Assembly: GCF_900114545.1 (NCBI RefSeq) | Contig: NZ_FOTI01000002.1 | Coordinates: 1 to 64,000, forward strand | Direction of reading: 5' to 3' | From: Halanaerobium salsuginis | Lineage (GTDB): Bacteria; Bacillota; Halanaerobiia; Halanaerobiales; Halanaerobiaceae | Length of the DNA: 64,000 nt | Shown here: in pieces, positions 26,478 to 34,977 of the stretch | Layout: every line of letters starts with the position of its first letter | Numbering within the stretch: the stretch's first letter is position 1 | Notes under the pieces: model-generated | The model's input: the letters and a program-made list of their open reading frames with translations, nothing else | Databases searched by the model: none | What the model was told of the DNA's origin: nothing | Translations under genes and position numbers: made by a program

Positions 26478-27227
26478 TTACAGGATTAAAGCAAGAATAG
26501 CTAGAGCTCCAATTACATAACCTGGTTTAATAGAATTTTTTTCACTTTCAATTTGATCATTTTTAGCTGATTTTTCAGCTTCTAACTCTTTAATTCTATT
26601 TTCTAATTCCTGAATTTTAGTCATATTAATACTCTGGTTATCTTCTAATTCTTGCATTTTTTGACCTGATAATCCTTCTGTCTTAAGTTGTTCTAGCTGA
26701 GATTCCAGAGAACTTAACCGCTGATTAATATTAGTTACATCACTGTTAAGTTGGGCTAAATTATCAATATGGTCGGAAAGAGATTGCACTTCTTCCTGTA
26801 ATTCAGCAACTCTTACATTAACATCAGAAATATCTTCATCCTGAATCTGGTTCTGATCTTCAACTTCTTTAAGACGATCTTCAAATTTTTTCTGACGTTG
26901 AACAACATCAACTAACTCATCTCTAAATTCTAATGATAATTCACGGATTGTATCAACATCGTCTTCAGACAAATCCTGATTATTAGTTGTCATATTGTCA
27001 AGCAGATTAGCAATAACTTCTGCCATTTCATATCTAGTAACAGCTTGATCACCATTAAAATCTTCACCTGCATAAAGGCTTAAATATCCTCTTTCAGCTA
27101 ATTTATGCACACTATCATAGGCCCAGTGATCCCTTGGAACATCACTAAACTCTTGAGCTGATACAGAAAATGTAAACACCATTGATAATAATAAAGTAAT
27201 CATTAAAACTTTTTTTGCAATCGACAT
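26478..27227 (-). CDS. SLH-domain/coiled-coil/C-terminal anchor protein (Omp-alpha-like)
   Basis: The 249 residues have a signal peptide (1-24, ending SVSAQ), one SLH domain (26-80: FSDVPRDHWAYDSVHKLAERGYLSLYAG then FNGDQAVTRYEMAEVIANLL), a long coiled coil (about 85-225, heptads rich in Glu, Leu and Gln), and a C-terminal hydrophobic stretch YVIGALAILALIL. SLH domains bind peptidoglycan-linked polymers. This order matches Omp-alpha of Thermotoga, a rod spanning the periplasm between wall and outer membrane. An outer membrane tether is inferred. It lies 3 nt from the gene before it in the exb-ton cluster. Confidence 0.83.
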   Translation of the reverse strand: MSIAKKVLMITLLLSMVFTFSVSAQEFSDVPRDHWAYDSVHKLAERGYLSLYAGEDFNGDQAVTRYEMAEVIANLLDNMTTNNQDLSEDDVDTIRELSLEFRDELVDVVQRQKKFEDRLKEVEDQNQIQDEDISDVNVRVAELQEEVQSLSDHIDNLAQLNSDVTNINQRLSSLESQLEQLKTEGLSGQKMQELEDNQSINMTKIQELENRIKELEAEKSAKNDQIESEKNSIKPGYVIGALAILALIL

Positions 27228-27230
27228 TAA

Positions 27231-29225
27231 TTATTCCTCCTCAGAAATATTTTTAATTTTAATTTTAATCTCATTTCCTAACTCATTAACTGCTTTTAAA
27301 TCACTAATACTTAATTTACCATGTTCTGGATCCTTTAATTTAAAATGAACTGTGGCAATTATTCCATTCGAAGTAGCAAATGGGAAATCCTGATTAAAAT
27401 GCAAGTTTCCTCTTGCTGCCCGCTGCGGTCTATTAAAGGGCAGAAATTTACCGTTTCTAACAAAGAAATCTCCTCGCGAAACATGAGTTAATAATAGTTT
27501 ATCCGCATTATAATTAAGGTCAAAACTAATATTATCAGCTTGACCAATATTAGCAGCAACTATATCAATTGAATAATAATCAGCATCTACTTTCCCTGTA
27601 GTTTCTTTAAGATAAATTAAAGGATTTAATTGAGGTAATTCAATTTCTTTAACTATTGTTTTCTCAAATCCATTCAATCCACTAACTTTCAAAGCAAAAG
27701 GTAATGTTCCTTCAACTCGTAAAGCTTTAATTGACCAATTTACTTTTAAGGATTCACCCGATTGTAAATTGCCGAGATTTTTAAGTGGTTTTTCACTTTC
27801 TGCTGGAACCAATCCTGGTGGAAAAATCAATTCGGACTCCACACCATAAAGAGCACTTTCACCAAGATTACTAATCTCTGCCTGTACTCTAAAAGGATTC
27901 GGTTCTAATTTACCAGCAACTGATTCGACTTTTTCCATTAAACTAATATCAGCATCTAGAACAGGTGGCCCTAAAAACTTAACCTTTCTTTCTACTTGAT
28001 TAGAGTCAGTATTTGTTGCATCTGCTGTAACTCGATAAGTTATTTCTGCCGGCAGATTATCTAGGTCAAGTGGTCGAACATTCCAGGTTAATTGAGAAAT
28101 ACCGCCTGACTCCATATTGCCAATATTTTTAACTGACTGATCTGCTGTAAATCCAGCTGGTAGATCAAGCTTAATACTAACATCATTGGCTCTAATCTCA
28201 GAAGTGTTTTCTAAATAAGCAACCACTGGAAAACTATTATTATTTTGATCAAGTGTAACTTCAGCAGCTGATGTTACTCCCAGAGATAAAATCCCTGGTA
28301 CAATAGTAATCCCACCAAGGCCGTATTTAGTTACATAAGTTTTAGTTGCACCAGCATCAATTATTTCAGGTACCCAGTACATCGCAACTGCACTGTCTGT
28401 TTCATACTCTCCCTTACGAATAAAATCTTGACCTGGATTAAAATCAAAATCCCAAACTCCATCGGCTAGACTACCCCAATCAGAAAAATAAACTCGGTCA
28501 GGAATAGTAACATCAGGTCCAATAAATGAACCCTGAGAAGTCACTTGCGGATCAGAAATACTGTCAAAAGCCTGCCAGAAATCATCAAGCTGTTTGTCAT
28601 AATAGAGTTTATCAGAATCAATTGTATCTTCACCTAGTCTAAATGGTGCTCCATCATTTTCTCCCAGCATAGTATCAAGCATAATTCTAAGCCCAACTTT
28701 TTCTGATTCTGAACCATTATTAGTAATTCTATATTTAATCTGAGCACTATCAGCCAGCCCAGTTGTTGAACTTTTTACAATTGTCAAAATCTGTTCAACT
28801 ACTACATCACCAAATTTAGTAGTTGTTATTACATTACCATCTTCAACTGTTGGGGGCTTTATTACTTCCCCATATTTGGCCCCTTTACCTGCTCGACGTT
28901 CAGTCTTACCACCAAAGACATACTTTTCATTATTAATCCAGAGTGAAGTATAAGATGTCCAGGGATTAGGCCTACCATAAATCAAAGGCTTATCATCATC
29001 ATTCTCTCTAGCAGGGGCCCCACCGGTAGTTTCAACTGCAAATCTTCCTTGAGCGTTATCATTTTGATTAATAACTATCATTATATATTGATTACCATAG
29101 CGCAAATTGTTATATTCATCAACATTCTGAAAGAAATCATCTGCTGCTGTGGCCTGCACTGAAACCAATGCCAAAAACATAAAAAGACCGAATAAACAAA
29201 ATATAATTCTTTTACTAAAATACAT
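27231..29225 (-). CDS. Large exported multi-domain beta-sandwich protein (CARDB- and cohesin-like)
   Basis: I do not recognise a named family for the whole protein. From ATG 29225 (10 nt after GGAGGTGAG) it has 664 residues: signal peptide ending VQATAA, an unassigned N-terminal domain of about 300 residues with YGRPNPWTSYTSLWINNEKY, two related immunoglobulin-like repeats (about 325-425 and 430-535; each has a VxAYLENT or VQAEISNLG strand and a KNIGNMESGG or KNLGNLQSGE turn), and a C-terminal domain with SFDLNYNADKLLLTHVSRG and GIIATVHFKL that resembles cohesin. It follows tonB directly, so it is probably exported to the periplasm or outer surface with TonB-linked machinery. Ligand unknown. 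Confidence 0.7.
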   Translation of the reverse strand: MYFSKRIIFCLFGLFMFLALVSVQATAADDFFQNVDEYNNLRYGNQYIMIVINQNDNAQGRFAVETTGGAPARENDDDKPLIYGRPNPWTSYTSLWINNEKYVFGGKTERRAGKGAKYGEVIKPPTVEDGNVITTTKFGDVVVEQILTIVKSSTTGLADSAQIKYRITNNGSESEKVGLRIMLDTMLGENDGAPFRLGEDTIDSDKLYYDKQLDDFWQAFDSISDPQVTSQGSFIGPDVTIPDRVYFSDWGSLADGVWDFDFNPGQDFIRKGEYETDSAVAMYWVPEIIDAGATKTYVTKYGLGGITIVPGILSLGVTSAAEVTLDQNNNSFPVVAYLENTSEIRANDVSIKLDLPAGFTADQSVKNIGNMESGGISQLTWNVRPLDLDNLPAEITYRVTADATNTDSNQVERKVKFLGPPVLDADISLMEKVESVAGKLEPNPFRVQAEISNLGESALYGVESELIFPPGLVPAESEKPLKNLGNLQSGESLKVNWSIKALRVEGTLPFALKVSGLNGFEKTIVKEIELPQLNPLIYLKETTGKVDADYYSIDIVAANIGQADNISFDLNYNADKLLLTHVSRGDFFVRNGKFLPFNRPQRAARGNLHFNQDFPFATSNGIIATVHFKLKDPEHGKLSISDLKAVNELGNEIKIKIKNISEEE

Positions 29226-29232
29226 AGGCTGC

Positions 29233-30360
29233 CTACTCACCTCCATTAATAAATTCTACCTGACCAACTTCTACCTCAACCTGAGTATTATCAGAATCAT
29301 CAACAAAATAATGAACCTGAACTGCTATTCGATATGGCTTTTGGTATTTTTTAAATTCCCAGCCTCTTTCTAGAGTTATCTGAGCAACTCTGTCCATTGA
29401 ATCAAAACCAGAAGATTTTAAGACTTCAATTCCAGCTACTTCTCCCTGAACAGATATCTGAACCGAAAGTTCAACTGTTCCTTCAGCTCTTGTTCCAACT
29501 AAATCTTTTGGGAAAGTTGGAGTTGCGATTGTACTAATCAAATCACCAGAAGTAGGTGGTGGAGGTGGTTTAGGTTTTGATTTAGTTTCAGTTTTATCTT
29601 CAACAGCTAGCTGTTCATTTTCCGGTACAGGTTCAACTTGACTATCTGCTGATTTTTGCTGCTCATTATTTGCTGATTCCTCTACAGCCTGATCTTGAGC
29701 TTGATTTGACTGCTCACTTGTCTGAGCTGCCTGATCTTCTTGAACCACTTCAACCTCACTTTCGCTATTTTCACTACTGATAACTTCCTGTTCTGGTTCA
29801 GGATTTTCAGCTGTTTGAGTATCAATAGCTGGTTTTTCATTTAATTCTTCTTGTTCTGCAGTTTCAGCTGGTTCTGGCGTTGAATTATCTGCTGAATGTT
29901 GATCAGCCTCAGTTAATTCTGATTGATTATCAATTGCTTGATCTGTTTTTTCGGCTTCAATAGTCTTATCATTGTCTACCTGAGCAGACTCAATTTGTTC
30001 TTGTACTGGTTTATTTTCAGTTTCCTCTACTATTTCATCTAGCTCAGTTTCTTTTTCAGGCTGTTCAACTTCTTGTTCTGATTTTTCTTGATCATTTTGA
30101 TCAATTTTATCATCAGACTCAACTATTTCTTCTTTAACTGGATCTTCTGTTAATTCAGCTTCTTCTTCGACTACTTTATTTTGCAGAGGAGCTGGCTGAT
30201 ATTCAACCATCTGTACATATCCATAATCATTTAAATTACTTTCACTTTTAACATTACCATTTAAAAAACCGAAAGGCAGAAAGTAAAGCAGTACAAAATG
30301 AAAAATAATCGATAAAACTATATAGAGAAATAAATTATTCTTATCATTATTATTTGGCAT
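29233..30360 (-). CDS. tonB: TonB-family energy transducer with acidic linker
   Basis: The 375 residues consist of an N-terminal transmembrane anchor (about 10-32: LFLYIVLSIIFHFVLLYFLPFGF, including the His/Ser type face that contacts ExbB-ExbD), a linker of about 200 residues dominated by Glu, Gln, Asp and Asn instead of the usual Pro-Lys/Pro-Glu repeats, a short KPKPPPPP stretch, and a C-terminal TonB domain (about 272-350: PTFPKDLVGTRAEGTVELSVQISVQG). TonB transmits proton-motive energy from the inner membrane to the outer membrane. The gene starts 15 nt after exbD, and its 3' end holds the ribosome binding site of the next gene. Confidence 0.9.
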   Translation of the reverse strand: MPNNNDKNNLFLYIVLSIIFHFVLLYFLPFGFLNGNVKSESNLNDYGYVQMVEYQPAPLQNKVVEEEAELTEDPVKEEIVESDDKIDQNDQEKSEQEVEQPEKETELDEIVEETENKPVQEQIESAQVDNDKTIEAEKTDQAIDNQSELTEADQHSADNSTPEPAETAEQEELNEKPAIDTQTAENPEPEQEVISSENSESEVEVVQEDQAAQTSEQSNQAQDQAVEESANNEQQKSADSQVEPVPENEQLAVEDKTETKSKPKPPPPPTSGDLISTIATPTFPKDLVGTRAEGTVELSVQISVQGEVAGIEVLKSSGFDSMDRVAQITLERGWEFKKYQKPYRIAVQVHYFVDDSDNTQVEVEVGQVEFINGGE

Positions 30361-30375
30361 AAATTCACCATCCTA

Positions 30376-30780
30376 TCAACTACCTTCTTTATCAGCAGCC
30401 AGAGCCAGCCTGGTAATACCGGAGTTTCTCATGCCATCCATTAATGATACTACATTTTCATATCTAGTATCTTTATCTGCGCTAATTATGATAGTTAAAT
30501 TAGTATTTTCCTGCTGTTCTATCTCAGCTTCAGAAATAATCTGACTTAAATTAAGCTGCTGCTCATTATAATAATAATTACCCTGTTCATCTATCTCGAC
30601 AACAAAATTAACGTGCTGTTGTTCAGTTGCTGTAACAGCTTTGGGAAGCTGCATATCAATTCCCTGAGGAGTAGTTTTAAAAGTTGTAAAGAGCATAAAA
30701 AATACCAATAAGAAAAAAATCACATCAATCATTGGAATTATATTAATCGATGTTTTTTTCTTAAGAGAAGTTTTGAACAT
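30376..30780 (-). CDS. exbD: ExbD/TolR-family proton channel component
   Basis: The 134-residue protein has a basic N-terminus (KTSLKKKTSINIIPMIDVIFFLLVFFMLF), a single transmembrane helix with the proton-carrying Asp in PMIDVIFFLL, and a periplasmic domain. It forms the inner membrane proton channel with ExbB and drives TonB. ATG 30780 lies 7 nt after GAGGTGA; the upstream in-frame GTG is part of that site. It overlaps exbB by 20 nt, indicating translational coupling. Confidence 0.92.
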   Translation of the reverse strand: MFKTSLKKKTSINIIPMIDVIFFLLVFFMLFTTFKTTPQGIDMQLPKAVTATEQQHVNFVVEIDEQGNYYYNEQQLNLSQIISEAEIEQQENTNLTIIISADKDTRYENVVSLMDGMRNSGITRLALAADKEGS

Positions 30781-31411
30781 CTTGTTCACCTCTATTTGAG
30801 CTTACAACATCAACAATTTCTACCATGCTCAGATTCATATGATGAGCTCGCTTTTCAACTTTATGAGCAAAATAGGAGTAAAAAATAGCAGTTGGAATCG
30901 CAATAATTAATCCCAGAGCTGTACTTATCAAAGCAGCAGCAATTCCAGAACTAATTTGTGCTGGATTAGCTGCCCCCGCAGCGGTACCTAAAATATTAAA
31001 ACTGCTAATAATGCCCATTACAGTTCCTAATAAACCAAGCAAAGGAGAAATCATAGCAACCACATCTAAAATCGGGAGATGCCTTTCCATTTTTTTTATT
31101 TCATCTTCTCCAACAGCCTGTAAAACTTCCCGCAGACGAGCAGAATCTTCGCTATTATGAGCTAAAGCAGTAGATAATAATTTTGCATTAGTACTTTTAT
31201 TGCCTTTTAATTCATTTAAAGCACCTAAAATATCTCCTTCTTCAACTAAAATTTCTATTCTTTTAATCAACCTAAAATTGTTGTCATTATTTTTGAAAAA
31301 AAAGATAGCTTTTTCAATAATTACAGCCAAACTAAACACAGAAGCTATCAAAAGTGGAATAGTCATCGGTCCACCTAAAGTTAATAAATTCCAAATACGA
31401 GTTAAATCCAA
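30761..31411 (-). CDS. exbB: ExbB/TolQ-family proton channel component
   Basis: The 216-residue MotA/TolQ/ExbB family protein has three membrane spans: about 12-32, the paired helices around 105-130 (AMISPLLGLLGTVMGIISSFNIL) and 150-175 (ISSGIAAALISTALGLIIAIPTAIFY), which line the proton path. It starts at TTG 31411, 8 nt after AAGGAG. It is the first gene of exbB-exbD-tonB and lies 97 nt after a two-component system on the same strand. Confidence 0.92.
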   Translation of the reverse strand: MDLTRIWNLLTLGGPMTIPLLIASVFSLAVIIEKAIFFFKNNDNNFRLIKRIEILVEEGDILGALNELKGNKSTNAKLLSTALAHNSEDSARLREVLQAVGEDEIKKMERHLPILDVVAMISPLLGLLGTVMGIISSFNILGTAAGAANPAQISSGIAAALISTALGLIIAIPTAIFYSYFAHKVEKRAHHMNLSMVEIVDVVSSNRGEQDVQNFS

Positions 31412-31508
31412 TCAAATCACTCCTTAAGTCTTATTAATTTAAGAATTATATGCTGCCTATTAATATATTAATTTCTATATAAAAACTGATATTCCTTTAT
31501 TCTTACTA

Positions 31509-32909
31509 CTATTTACGGGGAATCTCAAGTCGAAAAGCTGTTCCTTTTTGCCTGCTTTTTACCTCAATTTTAGCCCCATGAGCCATTAAAAGTTCTTTAG
31601 CAACTGCTAAACCAATTCCAGTTCCTTTATTTTTAGAATTCCTTGATTTATCAGCACGATAAAATCTTTCAAAAATAAAAGGCATTTCTGACTCAGGTAT
31701 TCCAATACCTGTATCTTTAATTTCTACAACTATTATATCTGTTCTGACCATAGTTTTGAGCTTTATTTCACCTGAAAATTCATTATATTTAACAGCATTC
31801 TGAATAATATTATAAAAAATTTGATAGATACTATCTTGATCAGCTAAAGTAAACGCATCTGCTGCTAGATCAAATTTAATCTGTAAATTTTTAGCTTTAA
31901 TTTCTTTATCTAATTTAACAGCAACATTTTCTAAAATTTTATTTAGATTAACTTTTTCTTTTTTTAAATTAAAAGTTCTATTTTGCGCATCAGCAAAATT
32001 CTTCATCTGCTTAATTAAATGATTCATACGATTAATTTCTTCTTTCATTTCAACTATAGTTTGACTATTTAACGTAATCTTTTGATCTTCTAGAGCCTCT
32101 AAATAACCAAGTAAAGTTGTTACTGGAGTCCTTAATTCATGTGATAAATCAGAGGTTGAGTCTTTTCTTATTTTTTCCAGATTTGCTAATTTAGTTGTCA
32201 TCTGATTAAAAGCAGTAATTAATTCTGCTAGTTCATCATTACTGTTAGCAGTCAACTTTTGTTGATAATCACCTGCAGCTACTTTTAAAACAGCATTTTT
32301 GAGATTTAGTAAAGGCTTAGTTATTCTTTTTGATAAGAAAAAAGCTATAATTAAAAATAAAACAATTACTATCAAAGCACTAAAAAGTATTGCCTGATAT
32401 ACCTTATTCTTAAAATAACTATAAAGATCATTATTTAAACCAGCCGGAGAAGCAAACTTCTGCCATAAAATAGTGGCCACCGGTTCTCCTTGAATAATAA
32501 TCTCTTTTTTAGCAAATAAGTCATAATTAAGCTGCTGTTTTAACTGTAATTCATCTGAAAAATTATCTTCAGGCATCATTCCCATATTGCCATTGCCCAT
32601 CATAGAATGCATTCTCCGCATAGAATTAGCAGGATAAATAATATTGCCAGCTTGATTTAGCAGTACAATCTGAATTCTATTTGTACGGCTAAAATTAGTT
32701 AAAATTTGATTTAAGCTAACCTGGCTAATATCTGGCAGTCTTTCACTCAACAGTGAGCTTAGTTCATTAATACTTTCTTCTCGTTGTAGATTAATAAAAT
32801 CATTAAAACTTTCTCCAATAGAATAATTAATTATTATTCCGACCAAAGCAAGAGTAAAGAAAATGAGTAGTAAAAAAACAATAAATAATTTTTTCCCTAA
32901 TTTAGACAC
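31509..32909 (-). CDS. Membrane sensor histidine kinase with Met-rich sensor segment
   Basis: The 466 residues comprise TM1 (8-29), an extracytoplasmic sensor (30-170), TM2 (about 171-193), HAMP (to about 246), HisKA with DLSHELRTPVTTLLGYLEALED, and HATPase_c with NAVKYN, DTGIGIPESE, FERFYRADKSRNSKNKGTGIGLAV. Residues 97-112 of the sensor contain seven methionines and one histidine (SMRRMHSMMGNGNMGMM), a composition often seen in Cu(I)/Ag(I)-binding segments. Metal sensing is inference. The GTG start shares its first base with the end of the regulator gene, so the pair is coupled. Confidence 0.9.
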   Translation of the reverse strand: MSKLGKKLFIVFLLLIFFTLALVGIIINYSIGESFNDFINLQREESINELSSLLSERLPDISQVSLNQILTNFSRTNRIQIVLLNQAGNIIYPANSMRRMHSMMGNGNMGMMPEDNFSDELQLKQQLNYDLFAKKEIIIQGEPVATILWQKFASPAGLNNDLYSYFKNKVYQAILFSALIVIVLFLIIAFFLSKRITKPLLNLKNAVLKVAAGDYQQKLTANSNDELAELITAFNQMTTKLANLEKIRKDSTSDLSHELRTPVTTLLGYLEALEDQKITLNSQTIVEMKEEINRMNHLIKQMKNFADAQNRTFNLKKEKVNLNKILENVAVKLDKEIKAKNLQIKFDLAADAFTLADQDSIYQIFYNIIQNAVKYNEFSGEIKLKTMVRTDIIVVEIKDTGIGIPESEMPFIFERFYRADKSRNSKNKGTGIGLAVAKELLMAHGAKIEVKSRQKGTAFRLEIPRK

Positions 32910-33586
32910 TAAATATCCCCCTGAAATTTATAACCTGCCCCATAAACTGTAATTATATATTGATCCTTTTTAAGATCAAGCTTTTTACGAATATTCTTTA
33001 TGTGAGCATCTATTGTCCGGTCAAAACCATTAAATTCCAGACCCAGGACTTTATCAGCCAGCTGATTTCTGCTTAGCACCTGACCCGAATTATTAATTAA
33101 AGTAAGTAATATTTTAAACTCAGTTGTTGTTAAGCTGCAATTATGGCCCTGCTTTTTAACCAACATTTTTTCTGGAAAAACTTCAATTTGACCTTCTTCC
33201 AATTTAATTATAGCAGCATTTTTTTTATTTTTGCTTCTTCGCAAAATTGCCTTTACTCTAACTAAAAGTTCTCTTGGACTAAAAGGTTTGGTTAAATAAT
33301 CATCAGCACCATATTTAAAGCCACTAATTTTAGCCTCCTCACTACTTTTAGCAGTCAGCATAATTATGGGTAAGTTTGAAACCTGACGAATCTTTTGACA
33401 TAATTCTTCGCCGCTTAATTTAGGTAACATTAAATCTAAAATAATTAAATCTAAATCTTCTTCCTGAAAAATATTTAACCCCAGCTGACCATCTTCAGCC
33501 ATAATAATTTCGAAATCTTCTTTTAAATAAGAATTTATTATTTTCCTGATTTTATATTCATCTTCTACAACAAGAATTCTAGCCAT
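32909..33586 (-). CDS. OmpR/PhoB-family response regulator
   Basis: The 225 residues comprise a receiver domain (MARILVVEDEYKIRK at the start, phosphoacceptor Asp in LDLIILDLMLPKLSG, and KPFSPRELLVRVKAI) and a C-terminal winged helix (TTTEFKILLTLINNSGQVLSRNQL, FDRTIDAHIKNIRKKLD, ITVYGAGYKF). It is phosphorylated by the adjacent kinase and binds direct repeats in promoters. The start is ATG 33586 behind GAGGTGTC; a longer frame upstream is not supported. The closest downstream transcription unit on the same strand is exbB-exbD-tonB, a plausible target. Confidence 0.92.
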   Translation of the reverse strand: MARILVVEDEYKIRKIINSYLKEDFEIIMAEDGQLGLNIFQEEDLDLIILDLMLPKLSGEELCQKIRQVSNLPIIMLTAKSSEEAKISGFKYGADDYLTKPFSPRELLVRVKAILRRSKNKKNAAIIKLEEGQIEVFPEKMLVKKQGHNCSLTTTEFKILLTLINNSGQVLSRNQLADKVLGLEFNGFDRTIDAHIKNIRKKLDLKKDQYIITVYGAGYKFQGDI

Positions 33587-33681
33587 GTTAGACACCTCAA
33601 TTTTTACCAATAAAAAAAAGATACTCTAATATATATTATATATCCTCAGCGGGTTATAAAACAAGTTAAAATATGATTAAA

Positions 33682-33722
33682 ATAAAAAAATCTGTCTGCC
33701 AAAACTTAACGGCAAACAGATT
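33682..33722 (-). terminator. spoVS terminator
   Basis: TCTGTCTGCC (33691-33700) pairs with GGCAAACAGA (33711-33720) with one mismatch. On the minus strand a T-rich tail follows. Confidence 0.75.
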
Positions 33723-33751
33723 AAATAAACTTAACTAAAAATAGCTCATAA

Positions 33752-34012
33752 CTATCTCGGTTCAACTATTAACTTGATAGCTGTTCTTTCTTCTCCATCA
33801 ATTTCTATATCTGTAAAAGCAGGTATACATATTAAGTCGATTCCACTAGGAGCTACAAATCCTCTTGCAATTGCTACAGCTTTAACTCCTTGATTTAAAG
33901 CACCAGCACCAATAGCCTGTAATTCTGCATTACCCTTTTCTCTCAAAACACCGGCTAAAGCTCCAGCAACTTTGTTAGGACTAGAATTAGATGATACTTT
34001 CAATACTTCCAT
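33752..34012 (-). CDS. spoVS: Stage V sporulation protein S family (SpoVS)
   Basis: The 86-residue protein matches SpoVS along its whole length: MEVLKVSSNSSPNKVAGALAG at the start, then QAIGAGALNQGVKAVAIARG and IDLICIPAFTDIEIDGEERTAIKLIVEPR. It is an Alba-like small dimer implicated in late sporulation and, more widely, in nucleic-acid-linked regulation; the molecular role is not settled. AAGGAGG lies 13 nt before the ATG. Its position next to ymdB and rny is that of Bacillus. Many non-sporulating bacteria keep this gene, so it is not proof of sporulation. Confidence 0.93.
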   Translation of the reverse strand: MEVLKVSSNSSPNKVAGALAGVLREKGNAELQAIGAGALNQGVKAVAIARGFVAPSGIDLICIPAFTDIEIDGEERTAIKLIVEPR

Positions 34013-34117
34013 CTTCGCAAATTACCTCCTTGATTGGATAAATAATTAATTAGCTATCTATATATATAATATTATTCATTTAAGTAGCTAATTCCTGCTT
34101 ATTAAAGAAATAATATT

Positions 34118-34885
34118 TTATTTTTGCTGTAAACTTAAAATATTCTGACAGCTGTTGTTTTCACTAATCTTTATTACTGCTCCCTCTAATTTAACATCTC
34201 CAGTTGCTACTTCATATCTAACCGGCAGAGATGTTTTCATTTTCTCTACCATTTTTTCTACTTTCATCCCCAGCACAGAATGGACCGCTCCAGTCAAACC
34301 AGCATCTGTAATATAAGCAGTTCCACCAGGTAAGATTTGAGCATCATTTGTCTGCACATGAGTATGTGTTCCTAAAACAGCTGTTACCTGACCATCAACT
34401 GCATGCGCAAAAGCAAGTTTTTCTCCCGTCGCTTCAGCATGAAAATCAACAATGATTAAATCAGAATCTTTGATTTCTGGATAAAGGTTTTCAAAATAGT
34501 GATAGGGAGAATTATTATTACCCAGATAAACCTGTCCAATTAAATTTACAATACTGATAGTTTTTTGCTGATGTTTAATAGTTGTCCAACCTTTACCAGG
34601 CAGATCTCCAGGATAATTTAGTGGTCTGATTAACCTTTTCTCTTGATCAATAAAATTAAATATATCTTTGTTGTCCCAGGTATGATTTCCCATTGTCAAA
34701 ATATCTATACCATAACTATAAAGCTCAGCAGCCACTTTTTCTGTTATTCCAAAGCCACCTGCTGCATTTTCTCCATTTGCAATTACCAAATCAATATTTT
34801 TTTCTGACTTTAATTCTGGTAAATATTCACGAACAGCTCGCCGGCCTGCCCGACCAACAATATCACCGATAAATAATATATTCAT
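34118..34885 (-). CDS. ymdB: YmdB-like metallophosphoesterase (TIGR00282)
   Basis: The 255-residue dimetal phosphoesterase has the motifs GDIVGRAGRRAV (Asp8 region), NGENAAGGFGIT, GNHTWDN, DFHAEATGEK and GTHTHVQTND. Bacillus YmdB hydrolyses 2',3'-cyclic nucleotides and influences biofilm genes and spore formation. It lies in the same order rny-ymdB-spoVS as in Bacillus. TAGGAGAATC precedes the ATG. A rho-independent hairpin separates it from rny, so it may be expressed by readthrough or from its own promoter. Confidence 0.93.
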   Translation of the reverse strand: MNILFIGDIVGRAGRRAVREYLPELKSEKNIDLVIANGENAAGGFGITEKVAAELYSYGIDILTMGNHTWDNKDIFNFIDQEKRLIRPLNYPGDLPGKGWTTIKHQQKTISIVNLIGQVYLGNNNSPYHYFENLYPEIKDSDLIIVDFHAEATGEKLAFAHAVDGQVTAVLGTHTHVQTNDAQILPGGTAYITDAGLTGAVHSVLGMKVEKMVEKMKTSLPVRYEVATGDVKLEGAVIKISENNSCQNILSLQQK

Positions 34886-34930
34886 TTCAAGATTCTCCTA
34901 ATTAAATTTATTACAGATAGTTTTGCTATT

Positions 34931-34956
34931 TAGAAAAGGCTCCTCAAAGAGGAGCC
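34931..34956 (-). terminator. rny terminator
   Basis: GGCTCCTC-AAA-GAGGAGCC is a perfect 8-bp stem with a 3-nt loop. On the minus strand it is followed by TTTTCTAAAT. It stands between rny and ymdB. Confidence 0.85.
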
Positions 34957-34977
34957 CATTACTTTCAATATATTAAC

